This document shows positions 1 to 7,921 of a stretch of 64,000 bases of DNA, one piece after another. Position 1 is the stretch's first letter, and each line of letters opens with the position of its first letter. Source of the DNA: Polyangium sp. 6x1 (GTDB lineage: Bacteria; Myxococcota_A; Polyangia; Polyangiales; Polyangiaceae). The notes beneath the pieces are model-generated. The model saw nothing but the letters and a program-made list of their open reading frames with translations. It ran no database searches and had not been told where the DNA came from. The stretch is taken from the NCBI RefSeq assembly GCF_029946515.1, contig NZ_JARZHH010000041.1, positions 39,468 to 103,467 of the forward strand, written 5' to 3'. The position numbers and the translations under genes are program-made.

Positions 1-2
1 GG

Positions 3-92
3 GACTTCACCTACGTCAGGTCCGATGTCGAGGGGGCCGAGCGGCTACGCGCCCTCACAGGCCCATTGCTAGATTATTTCAGGGAAGGATGA
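3..92 (+). CDS. 3' end of an unidentified protein (cut by window edge)
   Basis: The window opens inside an open frame that ends with TGA at 90-92. The last residues read DFTYVRSDVEGAERLRALTG, then PLLDYFREG. They look like a natural, mixed-composition C-terminus rather than a GC-rich shadow frame. The stop overlaps the ATG at 89-91 of the next gene (ATGA), which suggests translational coupling and one operon. Too little is present to name a family. Confidence 0.5.
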   Translation, partial: DFTYVRSDVEGAERLRALTGPLLDYFREG

Positions 93-1387
93 CGTCCGCC
101 ATGATGCGAATCGCTCGCCTTTCGGCGCGGGGGAAGTGGGCTCTCCTCGCAGGGGTCGTCGGGGTCGTGAGCTGCAACCGAGAGAAGGCGACGCCGCAGC
201 CGGAGCCTGCTGTCTCGAACGCACCCGCGCCGATCCCCTCGGGGTCGTCGAGCGCCGGGAGCCAGGCGCAGCGTGCGGCGTGGCGGATGTCGCCGAACGA
301 GCGGTTCGAGGCGCTTCGGAAGCAATGCGACGAGGGGGCGGTGAAGGGCTGCGAAGACACGCTGGTCCTCGTGCTCGAGGCAGAGCACGCCTACGGGGCC
401 CAACCCTTCGGGCGGCCCAACATCGAGCGTGTCCCGGCCATCGCGAGGCGCGGCTGCGACCTCGGGAGCAAACTTGCCTGCGCGTTCATCAAGAGGGCGG
501 AGGTCGACAAGCTCGAAGTTCGCTACGACGAGCGCTGGAACGCGATGGTGAAGGACCTCTGCGATACCGGAGGAGACCCGCTCTGCCTTGCGTACCGTTT
601 CGGATCCACGATCGATTCATCCGCTTGGTCGTCAAAGGCTTGCGAGCGGGGTCTCGGCACCGAGTGCCTCACCATCGTGAACAGCTCTGGCGACGACAGC
701 ATCGCGACCGATGCGGATCGGAAGCGCTTCGCGCAGAAGGCATGCGATACGTATATCCAGACCTGCCACGACGTCGTTCGGAGTCTCCTGCGGGAACACC
801 CGGAGCGGAAGGCATGGAAGGAGGTACGCGCCATTCACGAGCGGATCGCGACCGAGCAATCGAAGCGCTGCGCCGAGGGGCATCCGACGTGCGGTGACGC
901 GGCGTATTCGATGCTCGAGCTGGGGCGCGACCTCGCCGAGACGCGCCGCTATGCCGAGGCGGGGCTCGAGGACGAGGACCAGCTCGCGGCGTACGTCCTG
1001 GGGCGGCTCGCCGAGGAGGGCCTCGGACAACCGGCCGATCCGGCAAAGGCCGCGAAACTCTACGAGAAGTGCGGCTTCATCATGCAGGATGACGAGAAGT
1101 TCTGTCACGCTCGGCTAGCCGCGCTCTACGAGGAAGGGCGAGGCGTCCCGAAGGACGTGAACGTGGCTTTGAAGCACGCCCAGCTCGGCAAACACTGGGG
1201 GCGCCCGACCCCCACGGTGCTGCGCTACTTTCGCTTGCTGCGCGAGCAATCGCCGCCCCCGTCGAAAGACGAGCTCGTGAAGAAGGTCAAGGGCAATTGC
1301 TTCGAGAAACTCGACCGGCGTTGTCCGACGTTGTGGAAGCTCGTGGAGGAAGGGAAGCCGATTCCGGAGGCGTTACCGGAGCGGTAA
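89..1387 (+). CDS. Sel1-repeat-like lipoprotein
   Basis: Predicted 432-residue exported lipoprotein. The N-terminus is basic, then hydrophobic, and ends in a lipobox-like GVVSC (Cys about residue 29), followed by a Pro/Ser-rich linker. The body is alpha-helical and rich in paired Cys. The C-terminal third contains Sel1/TPR-like units such as AYVLGRLAEEGLGQPADPAK and ALYEEGRGVPKDVNVALKHA. Sel1 repeats are helical protein-interaction scaffolds; the partner is unknown. An ATG at 101 (MMRIARL) is an alternative start. The 89 start overlaps the stop of the upstream gene, so the two are probably cotranscribed. Confidence 0.8.
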   Translation: MTSAMMRIARLSARGKWALLAGVVGVVSCNREKATPQPEPAVSNAPAPIPSGSSSAGSQAQRAAWRMSPNERFEALRKQCDEGAVKGCEDTLVLVLEAEHAYGAQPFGRPNIERVPAIARRGCDLGSKLACAFIKRAEVDKLEVRYDERWNAMVKDLCDTGGDPLCLAYRFGSTIDSSAWSSKACERGLGTECLTIVNSSGDDSIATDADRKRFAQKACDTYIQTCHDVVRSLLREHPERKAWKEVRAIHERIATEQSKRCAEGHPTCGDAAYSMLELGRDLAETRRYAEAGLEDEDQLAAYVLGRLAEEGLGQPADPAKAAKLYEKCGFIMQDDEKFCHARLAALYEEGRGVPKDVNVALKHAQLGKHWGRPTPTVLRYFRLLREQSPPPSKDELVKKVKGNCFEKLDRRCPTLWKLVEEGKPIPEALPER

Positions 1388-1508
1388 ACAGCCCTGACCC
1401 TCGAGGCCGCGCGCTCGGAGCCAGATTCACAGGCGCAGAGTCTCCCCCCGGCTCGCCGCGGCCAACCTCTCCACGTCGCCCGTCAGCCGGCGCATTCCCA
1501 TTTCTATC

Positions 1509-1667
1509 GAGAACTCATCTCATAAACCGTCCAGGAGTCTCCTGAGATACACGACGATGCATCCGAGGTGGACGAAGCCGAGGAAGTTTTCGACGTGGCG
1601 CTCGTACCGTACCACGATGCGGCGTGGAGCTGATGGACCTACTGGATGGTTTATGGGATGAGTTCTA
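1509..1667. mobile_element. Internally deleted IS5-like element with both terminal inverted repeats
   Basis: Positions 1509-1534 and the reverse complement of 1642-1667 match at 23 of 26 bases (shared core AGAACTCATC...CATAAACC.TCCAG). Between them is only the 3' tail of a transposase gene on the minus strand, whose stop codon lies inside the left repeat, as is usual in IS5-type elements. The arrangement is that of a MITE-like deletion derivative. Target-site duplication cannot be fixed by eye. The DNA before it, 1388-1508, shows no gene or motif that I can support. Confidence 0.65.
1520..1627 (-). pseudogene. C-terminal fragment of an IS5-family transposase
   Basis: The minus strand reads RRIVVRYERHVENFLGFVHL, then GCIVVYLRRLLDGL and a stop at 1520-1522. 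The pattern VVRYER..ENFLGFVHLGCI is the typical C-terminal end of many IS5-group DDE transposases. The catalytic core and N-terminus are absent, so this is a remnant and cannot move by itself. Confidence 0.7.
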
Positions 1668-1737
1668 CTCTCCGACTGCGCTCACTTGCTCGGATAACCG
1701 AACTTCCCTATGGGATGATTCAAGTGGGGTGGGGAAC

Positions 1738-2133
1738 ATGAAGATCCGTTTTATGAACGTACCCGTTGCGGCAGTCGTGGTTTTGTTGGCGCACGATTCC
1801 TGCGCAGACTGGGATGGTTTGTCGACTTCCCAACCGACCACCAATGCAGAGTCGAAAATCACCGTTGATTCATCCGAATCCGAACCGAAGGTCGCCTCAG
1901 AATCCGACGTTTCTGTGGATTCATCCGAGTCCGCGTTGACTGTCGAAAGCGAAACCTGGTGCCAATGTCCGATGATACGATGCGGTCGTGCAATTGAACC
2001 GCAGTGTAATGCAAAGTGCAGTGGTGATGGTGCTGCGATTTGCTCCTGCGCAAGCTGTGATGGAACAGGAATCCAAGGTGAAACAGTGTGTACGTGCAAG
2101 AGGCGCCGTCGCAACAGGCGCCATCATCGATAG
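1738..2133 (+). CDS. Small secreted Cys-rich protein, unrecognised
   Basis: 131 residues. I chose the ATG at 1738 because it follows a GTGGGGTGGGGA purine-rich stretch and gives a signal-peptide-like start (MKIRFMNVPVAAVVVLLAHD). The earlier in-frame GTG at 1624 would run through the IS end. A Ser/Glu/Val-rich stretch with internal repeats (VDSSESEPKVASESD, VDSSESALTVESE) is followed by a Cys-rich region (CQCPMIRCG, CNAKCSGDGAAICSCASC) and a basic tail (CKRRRRNRRHHR). Base composition is visibly less GC-rich than its neighbours, and it sits beside the IS remnant, so horizontal origin is possible. Function unknown. Confidence 0.5.
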   Translation: MKIRFMNVPVAAVVVLLAHDSCADWDGLSTSQPTTNAESKITVDSSESEPKVASESDVSVDSSESALTVESETWCQCPMIRCGRAIEPQCNAKCSGDGAAICSCASCDGTGIQGETVCTCKRRRRNRRHHR

Positions 2134-2326
2134 CGGGTCTACCCTCTGACGGCCGTTCTCCTGCTCTACAGCTTTTCTCAGCAACGGCTTGAGCCTTGCG
2201 CCGACCGGCAATTCGTCGTTCAAACGTACCTCCGGCGCGAGCCGCAGAGAGCGCCTCGCCAGACTTCAGCCTCCCGTCGCCGCGATCGGGCGATGCCTCC
2301 GCGAAGGGGGCCGAGGCGCCATCGGA

Positions 2327-2403
2327 CGACGGGCGTCCAATGCACGAGTACATCGAGTAGGCGGGATCGACGGGCGTCCGATGCACGAGTACATCGAGTA
2401 GGC
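2327..2403. repeat. Two direct copies of a 36-bp unit
   Basis: The 36-bp unit beginning CGACGGGCGTCC and ending CATCGAGTAGGC occurs at 2327-2362 and 2368-2403 with one mismatch and a 5-bp spacer. A shorter echo (ATGCACGAGTTGAG) lies at about 2437. It sits in decayed DNA and probably reflects a local duplication. Confidence 0.8.
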
Positions 2404-2590
2404 CCCCCTGCCCGTTTCGATCCATCGAGGAGATCCATGCACGAGTTGAGAATGAAGCCCCAGTCGTTCGGGCCGAAGTCCTGGATTCCTCTACCCACCC
2501 TTTGGCATTGATGTCTCCGTAGGCAAAGCCGTAACACCAACCGCCTTCGCATCGTTCCACGAGGAACGTTTGAGGGCGGAAAAGGGTGCC
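2404..2590 (-). pseudogene. Frameshifted remnant of an SH3-like domain protein
   Basis: The minus strand reads FRPQTFLVERCEGGWCYGFA, then YGDINAKGWVE, which has the form of a bacterial SH3 domain (CxGGWCYG...GWV). The frame then stops making sense. The next frame over continues as IQDFGPNDWGFILNSCMDLL, also protein-like. One frameshift near 2495 would join them. No start codon or RBS was found, so I read this as a decayed gene. It could also be a divergent fragment of another periplasmic protein. Confidence 0.4.
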
Positions 2591-2814
2591 CGAACGGGCG
2601 CCACCCCCCCCGGATCCGAGCGGGGCCCGCAGGTCGGAGAGCTCACCGTCGTTTCATGGCCCGAAGTAGCGTGCCGACGGCCGCGTGCGCCGACTGCGCG
2701 GCGGCTGTGCTGTCATCGGAGGCGATCATCGAGAGGAGTCGGCCAGCGGCATCGTGCGCGACCATCGCGGCATCGAAGTCGCCGGCCGCCGCCGCCGTGA
2801 CCTCCCCTTGTACG
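2591..2814. other. No supported gene
   Basis: Together with the block that follows, this is a gene-poor stretch. The minus strand has a 98-codon frame (2643-2939) ending in plausible protein sequence (DFDAAMVAHDAAGRLLSMIA), but it lacks an RBS and a clear start. Its upstream part lies in a repeated block, so I do not call it as a gene. Confidence 0.4.
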
Positions 2815-2996
2815 AGCACGGTCAGAAGGGTCCTGCGTGGACTGGCGCCGGGGATGCCCCAAAGGGCGGCCAGGGGGTCGGAAGTGGCACCAGGTCGCGC
2901 TAAAGGGGGCGATCCGGCGTCTGCGAGACGCGGATCCACCGGGGTACGCCGAGTCAGGGGTGCCGGAACCCGTAGCGGGAGCGGAAGCGGAGGCTG
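2815..2996. repeat. Dispersed composite repeat, copy 1 (block plus hexamer tract)
   Basis: A block around AAAGGGCGGCCAGGGGG followed by CGGAAGTGGCACCA recurs at 62945-63050 near the other end of the window. In both places a GGARGC hexamer tract lies some 40-65 bp further on (here 2975-2996, GCGGGAGCGGAAGCGGAGGC). Read on the minus strand, both copies encode LAR.GATS.PLAAL, so the repeat may derive from a coding segment. Confidence 0.6.
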
Positions 2997-3019
2997 ATCT
3001 CGATGAGAGATCGGTCCGT

Positions 3020-3610
3020 TCAGGGGCTCGGATATGACCAGCGCAGTGCTTTGGCGCTCGTGAAGCCGTAGCAGCAGTCGCTCGCCTCCTCGGGTTTGAG
3101 CTCTGGCTTCAATCGACCTCCGTCGACGACGCCCTCGTAGAAGTAGTAACGGGTCCCGAGGAGCAGGAGCGCCTCCCGGCGGGTCGGATCTCGGAGCTCG
3201 ATCTGCTGCAGATCGGCGGACGCAAGATCTGGAGCGCCGGTTATCGTGAAGGTGTTTTTCCAGGAACCCGACGGGAAGTCAGGGGGACCGTAGGCTTTTC
3301 CGACCGCGAACGCTTCCTCGATCACGCAACGATCCGCGACGCTGCCGAGCACGAGCGTGAGCGTCATTTCGTGTCCGTAGCTATCGGGCGCTCCACAATC
3401 GAGGGAGTGGAGATCCACCGGCAGATCGAGCTCGAGTCGGTGAGCGCTTCGTCGATGAGAGGCACCGTGCTCCTCGTAGACGCGAAACAACGGGAGCTCG
3501 TCGCAGGCGCTGGGCGAGCTCGAGGCGGCCTCTCGTGGAGGCGGCGGGCCGCCGTGAGAGCAGCAGGTCAGGAGGGCGCCGAGCGCGAGAAGAGACAAAC
3601 GGCTGCGCAT
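3020..3610 (-). CDS. Putative lipoprotein, unrecognised
   Basis: 196 residues. The ATG at 3610 starts a classic lipoprotein signal (MRSRLSLLALGALLTCC, lipid-accepting Cys about residue 16 or 17), followed by a Pro/Ser linker. The mature part has scattered Cys (LDCGAPDSYGHE, DRCVIEEAF, DCCYGF) and beta-like stretches. The open frame extends far upstream, but that part is a shadow of the next gene and a repeat. No homologous family recognised. Confidence 0.7.
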   Translation of the reverse strand: MRSRLSLLALGALLTCCSHGGPPPPREAASSSPSACDELPLFRVYEEHGASHRRSAHRLELDLPVDLHSLDCGAPDSYGHEMTLTLVLGSVADRCVIEEAFAVGKAYGPPDFPSGSWKNTFTITGAPDLASADLQQIELRDPTRREALLLLGTRYYFYEGVVDGGRLKPELKPEEASDCCYGFTSAKALRWSYPSP

Positions 3611-3638
3611 GGTTTCGATGACGCTCGCTGAGCGGACC

Positions 3639-3770
3639 CTATTCCGCTCGGCCGAGCTCGTGAGAGCAGACGTAGCAGCTCTTCCGAGAAGCCTGCACGG
3701 GATAGCCGCAGCGAGGACAGTTGCGCGAGGCGTCGAGGCGCCCGTCGAGGACCGTGGTGATACCGCGTTC
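3639..3770 (-). pseudogene. Zinc-ribbon fragment, possible truncated or tiny gene
   Basis: The minus strand reads LDGRLDASRNCPRCGYPVQA, then SRKSCYVCSHELGRAE and a stop at 3639-3641. The two CxxC pairs (CPRC and CYVC) make a good zinc ribbon. The frame stays open upstream through the GGARGC hexamer tract but has no ATG. The gene either starts at an unclear codon or was cut by the repeat. Confidence 0.4.
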
Positions 3771-3775
3771 TCGAG

Positions 3776-3826
3776 CTCGACCGGAAGCGGGAGCGGGAGC
3801 GGAGGCGGGGAGCGGAGCGGGGGCGG
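3776..3826. repeat. GGARGC hexamer tract
   Basis: A run of GGAAGC/GGGAGC/GGAGGC units on the plus strand, slightly degenerate at its right end. It lies between the zinc-ribbon fragment and the end of the Cys-module lipoprotein. Same family as the tracts at 52187, 59272, 61415, 62192 and 63088. Confidence 0.75.
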
Positions 3827-3849
3827 CGCGCGGCGCGGCCCCCTTCGAA

Positions 3850-6336
3850 TCACATGCCCGTGCCCTTCAAGAGGGTCGTGGCCTTGGTCGAGAGCCCCTG
3901 CACCGACGCCGAGAGCGTGGCGGCCCGGAGCCCCGTGCCCGCGGGCATGAAGCGCACGTCGGCCGTGAACGTGCCGCCGGCCGGGACCGTGACCGGCAAG
4001 GGCGCCGAGGGCGTCACCGAGAACTCGCCAATATGGCTCCCGCTCAGCGTGAGCGCCGTGATCGTCTGCGGATTGCTCGACGGATTCGTGTACGTCATCG
4101 TCTGCGGCGCGCTCGGCGTGTAAATCGCCTGGTCCGCGAACGTGAGCTGCTGCGCCGTCGTGAACGCCGGCAGCGGCATCGAGGCGAGCAGCGCATTGCG
4201 GATGAGCTTCGCAGCGTCGGTCGTCGTGTCCCAGCCGATCGTGCTGTTGCCCGTCGTCGAAAGGCCGAAGCCATTGATTTCGATGAGCGGCCGCCCCGCC
4301 GCGGGGCCGCTCGCCACCACGCCGCGGACCACAGCGGGCGTGCTGTCCGAGAACAGCGCGACGACAATGGGGTTGTTCTTGTTGAATGCCGACGCCGGCA
4401 TGTGGTACGGCGACGTGCCCTGATAGCCGAACGTCGTGACGCCCGTGAGCAGCGGGCTGCCCGGCTCGAGGATGGTGCCGAGCGTGACCTTCGTCGTGAG
4501 GAACGCGACGTCCGCGATCGGCGTCGAGAGCGTGTACTGGTTGGCGAATCGGCCCTTCAGGGCATACGTGCCCGTCTCCTGCGACTCGTAATCGAAGAGC
4601 ACGACGCCGCCGCCCTGCTCGTAATAGTCGGCCAGGTTGTCGCCGAACGTCGCCGTGACCGACAGGTACGTCATGACGGTGACCGCGTCGTAGGCCTTGA
4701 GCTGCGCCAGCGTCGGCGTCGTCGAGCTGATGTTGATGAAGCCGACGGACGAGAATGCGCTCGTGGCCTGGAGCTTCGTCTGGAGGTCGATCGACGAGCC
4801 CGCGTACAGGACGCCGACCGTCGGCGGGACCGTGCCCGTGTACGTGCCGCCCACCCTGCCATTGCCGTTCGCGAGGTTCGCGCAGACGCCGGCCGCGCAG
4901 ACCTGATTCGCGCCGCACGTGGTGCCGCACGCGCCGCAGGCGAGGCTGTTGTCGGAGAGGTTCACGCAAGCTCCGGCGCACGCGCTCTGCCCGGGGAGGC
5001 AAGCGCAGGCGCCTTGCGCGCAGACCTGGCTCGACGAGCACGCATTGCCGCACGCGCCGCAGTTCGCCTTGTTGCTCGACGTGTCGACGCACGCGCTGCC
5101 GCATTGCGTGGTGCCGCCGCCGCAGCTGAGCCCGCAGGCGCCTTGTGAGCAGACCTCGCCGGCCGCGCAGGCATTGCCGCAGGCGCCGCAGTTCGCCGGG
5201 TCGTTCGTCGTGTTCACGCACGCGCTGCCGCATTGCGTGGTGCCGCCGGCGCAGCTGAGCCCGCAGGCGCCGTTCGAGCAAACCTCGCCGGCCGCGCAGG
5301 CATTGCCGCAGGCGCCGCAGTTCGCCGGATCGTTCATGGGGTCGACGCAGGCGTTGCCGCATTTCACGGTGCCGCCGGCGCAGGTGAGCCCGCAGGCGCC
5401 CTGCGAGCAGACTTCGCCCATCGCGCAGGCGCTGTCGCAGGCGCCGCAGTTCGCCGGGTCGTTCGAGACGTCGACGCAGGCGCTGCCGCATTTCGTGGTG
5501 CCGCCGGCGCAGGTGAGCCCGCAGGCGCCCTGCGAGCAGACCTCGCCCATCGCGCAGGCGCTGTCGCAGGCGCCGCAGTTCGCCGGGTCGTTCGAGACGT
5601 CGACGCAGGCGTTACCGCATTTCGTGGTGCCGCCGACGCACGTGAGCGAGCAGGCGCCGCTGCTGCAGACCTCACCCGCGGGGCAGGCGTTGTCGCAGGC
5701 GCCGCAGTTCGCCGGGTCGTTCGCGGTATCGACGCAGGCGCTGCCGCATTTCGTGGTGCCGCCGGAGCAGGTGAGCCCGCAGGCGCCTTGTGAGCAGACC
5801 TCTCCGGCGGGACAGACGTTGTCACACGCGCCGCAGTTCGCCGGGTCGTTCGCCGTGTCGACGCAGAGATCTCCGCACTTCGTGGCGCCGCCGGCGCAGG
5901 TGAGCCCGCAGGCGCCCTGCGAGCAGACCTCGCCCATCGCGCAGGCGCTGTCGCAGGCGCCGCAGTTGACGGGGTCGAGGTTCGTGTCGACGCAGAGATC
6001 GCCGCATTTCGTGGTGCCGCCGGCGCAGTTGAGGGCGCAGGCGCCGTTCGAGCAGACCTCGCCCGCCGGGCACGCCTTGCCGCAGGCGCCGCAGTTCTGC
6101 GGGTTCGTATCGAGATCGACGCACGCGCCGTTGCACGCCTCCTGCCCGGGGGCGCACGTACCCGCGCCGCCCGCGCCGCCGCCGCCGCCCGCGCCGCCGG
6201 TGCCGCCGTTGCCCCCGCCGCCGCCGTCGGAGCAGCCGACCGAGACGAGCGCCGCGAGGAGCGCGGAGAGCGCGAGCCCGCCACGCGCGCCGAGGAGCAT
6301 CGTTGATTCACGTTCGTAAGTTCGGGATCTCTTCAT
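3850..6336 (-). CDS. Large Cys-module lipoprotein with C-terminal anchor-D-like domain
   Basis: 828 residues. The ATG at 6336 gives MKRSRTYEREST then a hydrophobic core and lipobox LVSVGC (Cys about residue 36); the ATG at 6300 is an alternative. After a Gly-rich linker come ten tandem modules of about 42 residues (pattern CVDT.NDPANCGACD..C..GEVCSQGACGL). This Cys-rich module type is common in myxobacterial surface proteins. The next ~230 residues resemble a glutamine-amidotransferase-like fold (YEQGGGVVLFDYESQ). The C-terminus resembles a choice-of-anchor-D/Hydin-like Ig domain (PVTVPAGGTFTADVRFMPAG). Probably anchored in the outer envelope; the role could be adhesion or binding. No enzyme active site identified. 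Confidence 0.8.
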   Translation of the reverse strand: MKRSRTYERESTMLLGARGGLALSALLAALVSVGCSDGGGGGNGGTGGAGGGGGAGGAGTCAPGQEACNGACVDLDTNPQNCGACGKACPAGEVCSNGACALNCAGGTTKCGDLCVDTNLDPVNCGACDSACAMGEVCSQGACGLTCAGGATKCGDLCVDTANDPANCGACDNVCPAGEVCSQGACGLTCSGGTTKCGSACVDTANDPANCGACDNACPAGEVCSSGACSLTCVGGTTKCGNACVDVSNDPANCGACDSACAMGEVCSQGACGLTCAGGTTKCGSACVDVSNDPANCGACDSACAMGEVCSQGACGLTCAGGTVKCGNACVDPMNDPANCGACGNACAAGEVCSNGACGLSCAGGTTQCGSACVNTTNDPANCGACGNACAAGEVCSQGACGLSCGGGTTQCGSACVDTSSNKANCGACGNACSSSQVCAQGACACLPGQSACAGACVNLSDNSLACGACGTTCGANQVCAAGVCANLANGNGRVGGTYTGTVPPTVGVLYAGSSIDLQTKLQATSAFSSVGFINISSTTPTLAQLKAYDAVTVMTYLSVTATFGDNLADYYEQGGGVVLFDYESQETGTYALKGRFANQYTLSTPIADVAFLTTKVTLGTILEPGSPLLTGVTTFGYQGTSPYHMPASAFNKNNPIVVALFSDSTPAVVRGVVASGPAAGRPLIEINGFGLSTTGNSTIGWDTTTDAAKLIRNALLASMPLPAFTTAQQLTFADQAIYTPSAPQTMTYTNPSSNPQTITALTLSGSHIGEFSVTPSAPLPVTVPAGGTFTADVRFMPAGTGLRAATLSASVQGLSTKATTLLKGTGM
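4878..6163 (-). repeat. Ten tandem ~126-bp coding repeats (Cys modules)
   Basis: The Cys modules of the lipoprotein gene repeat at about 126 bp. Several adjacent units are almost identical at the DNA level (for example around 5400-5530 and 5520-5650), while the two outer units have diverged. This indicates recent duplication or gene conversion in the middle of the array. Confidence 0.85.
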
Positions 6337-6493
6337 TGCTTCATCCCCGTAAGAGGTGATTGGTCCCCAAAGGAATTCAGACCAGCCTTCCATGGTAACA
6401 TCGTCTGCACCCCAAAAAGAAGGCGCGAGCGATTCCAGCGCCACGGTGACGGGCGATGTGATGGGAGAGCTCGTCGGTGCGCTTACGCGTGTG

Positions 6494-7921
6494 TCAGGCG
6501 GAGCGCCCGAGCGCTTCGAGGGATATCGACTGCAGGAGGGCCTTGCCGATCGGCCTCTTGTCCTCCCAGAAGACGCGCGCCTCGAAGAAGGTCCGCGCCG
6601 CCTCGCTCCGCAAGGCCTGGAGCGCCGCCTCGGCCTCTTCGCGCGCCTCGAACGGGAGAAAATAACAGGTGTCGTCGAGCACCACCGGGCGCCCCTCGTG
6701 CGGCTCGACCAGCGAGAAAGAGAATTTCTTGTAGAGCCCGCAGATCGCCACCTTGTATGGTGCGAACGTGTAGGGGCCGATCCCGAACACCGAAAACGGC
6801 GGCTGGTCCCGATAAATGGAGCTCTTGCGGACGTCGAGCTTCCCTTCGTGCCGGACGAGGTAGGCCCAGGCCCGCGGCGCCTCGGCCTCGAGCGTCCGCG
6901 TCTCCTCGCCGAGCGAGCGTTGCGTGACGAGCACGAAGCGCCTCCCCGGGCGCCGGCCATTCGCCACGTCCGAGCCCTTGAGCAGCGGGAAGACCACGGA
7001 GTCCTCGATGTCGACCCGCTCGCCGAGCCCATTCACGAGCGCGCCATCCTTCGCTTGGAGCTCCATCACCGGCGCGCAGTCGTGCTTGAGCCCCGAGCGC
7101 CAGGCCGGCGTGCATTGGCCTTCGAGGCCCTTCGTCCACTCGAATCGATCGATGTCGCTGTAGACGCGCCCGCCGTGCACGCCCATCGTCTGCCGGGGCG
7201 CCTCGGCGTCGAGCGAATCGAAGACCGCCCAGCCGCGCGCCGGCGGTTTGTCCGGTGGATCCGTCGCGAGCGTCATCACCACGGCCGCCGTCGCGACGTC
7301 GAACGCGCCGCGCGCGTCGATCCGGTACGTCGCGCCCGAGACCGGAAGCCCCTCGCGCGCCACGTGCTCCATCACCCGCCGCGCCACGCTGCTCTTGCAG
7401 AGCACGACCACGCGGAAATCACGGCCCCGGAGCGCGGCGAGCAGGCGCAAGAGGATCCACTCCGACACGTCGAAATTGCTCTTGCCCGTCCGCGCGTCGA
7501 GGCCCCGGAAGCGCTTGAAGTTCGATTTCGGCGGCAGGTTCCGCGAGCCGAGCGCGCCGAGGCCCGCGCTCGTGACCCACGGCGGATTGCCGAGCACGAG
7601 CACCGGATCCGGCATCGCCGCGAGCACGTCCTCCCACGCGACCTCGAAGCAATCCCCGAGCCGAACCTCGACCGGGCGACCCACGAGCGCGAGGCGCGCC
7701 GCTTCGACGTACCCAGGGTCGATGTCGAACCCAAACGCGGGTACGTCCGGAAAAACTTCGGCGGCGGCCGTGAGGAACGCGCCCCGGCCGCACGTGGGCT
7801 CCAGGATCGAGGCCGGGCGCGCGCCGAGCCGCGCAGCGAGGCGGGAGACGCGCCGCGCGAGGTCGAGGGGCGTCTGAAAGTCCCCACGCTCGACGCGCGA
7901 GGGCCGTGAAGGCGCTGTCAC
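6494..7921 (-). CDS. DNA adenine-type N6 methyltransferase
   Basis: 475 residues from the GTG at 7921. The SAM-binding motif I is EPTCGRGAFL (residues 41-50), preceded by the motif-X-like DFQTPLDLARRV. The catalytic motif IV is NPPW (112-115), typical of N6-adenine methyltransferases of the Eco57I/type IIG sort. The C-terminal half is probably a target-recognition region. No endonuclease motif or partner restriction gene is visible. The start overlaps the fabZ stop by 4 bp (GTGA), so it is translated with the ompH-lpxD-fabZ operon. A protein or RNA substrate cannot be excluded, but the NPPW context favours DNA. Confidence 0.8.
   Translation of the reverse strand: MTAPSRPSRVERGDFQTPLDLARRVSRLAARLGARPASILEPTCGRGAFLTAAAEVFPDVPAFGFDIDPGYVEAARLALVGRPVEVRLGDCFEVAWEDVLAAMPDPVLVLGNPPWVTSAGLGALGSRNLPPKSNFKRFRGLDARTGKSNFDVSEWILLRLLAALRGRDFRVVVLCKSSVARRVMEHVAREGLPVSGATYRIDARGAFDVATAAVVMTLATDPPDKPPARGWAVFDSLDAEAPRQTMGVHGGRVYSDIDRFEWTKGLEGQCTPAWRSGLKHDCAPVMELQAKDGALVNGLGERVDIEDSVVFPLLKGSDVANGRRPGRRFVLVTQRSLGEETRTLEAEAPRAWAYLVRHEGKLDVRKSSIYRDQPPFSVFGIGPYTFAPYKVAICGLYKKFSFSLVEPHEGRPVVLDDTCYFLPFEAREEAEAALQALRSEAARTFFEARVFWEDKRPIGKALLQSISLEALGRSA

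Noticed and set aside
1624..1737. GTG at 1624 as start of the small Cys-rich gene
   Set aside because: It would run through the IS end and lose the signal-peptide-like start; the ATG at 1738 fits better.
3611..5491. 823-codon minus-strand frame joining the 3020 lipoprotein to upstream sequence
   Set aside because: Only the last 196 codons carry the lipoprotein; the rest is the wrong frame of the Cys-module gene.
4878..6163. Regular ~126-bp repeats as a CRISPR array
   Set aside because: The units are in frame, all encode the Cys module, and there are no unique spacers.
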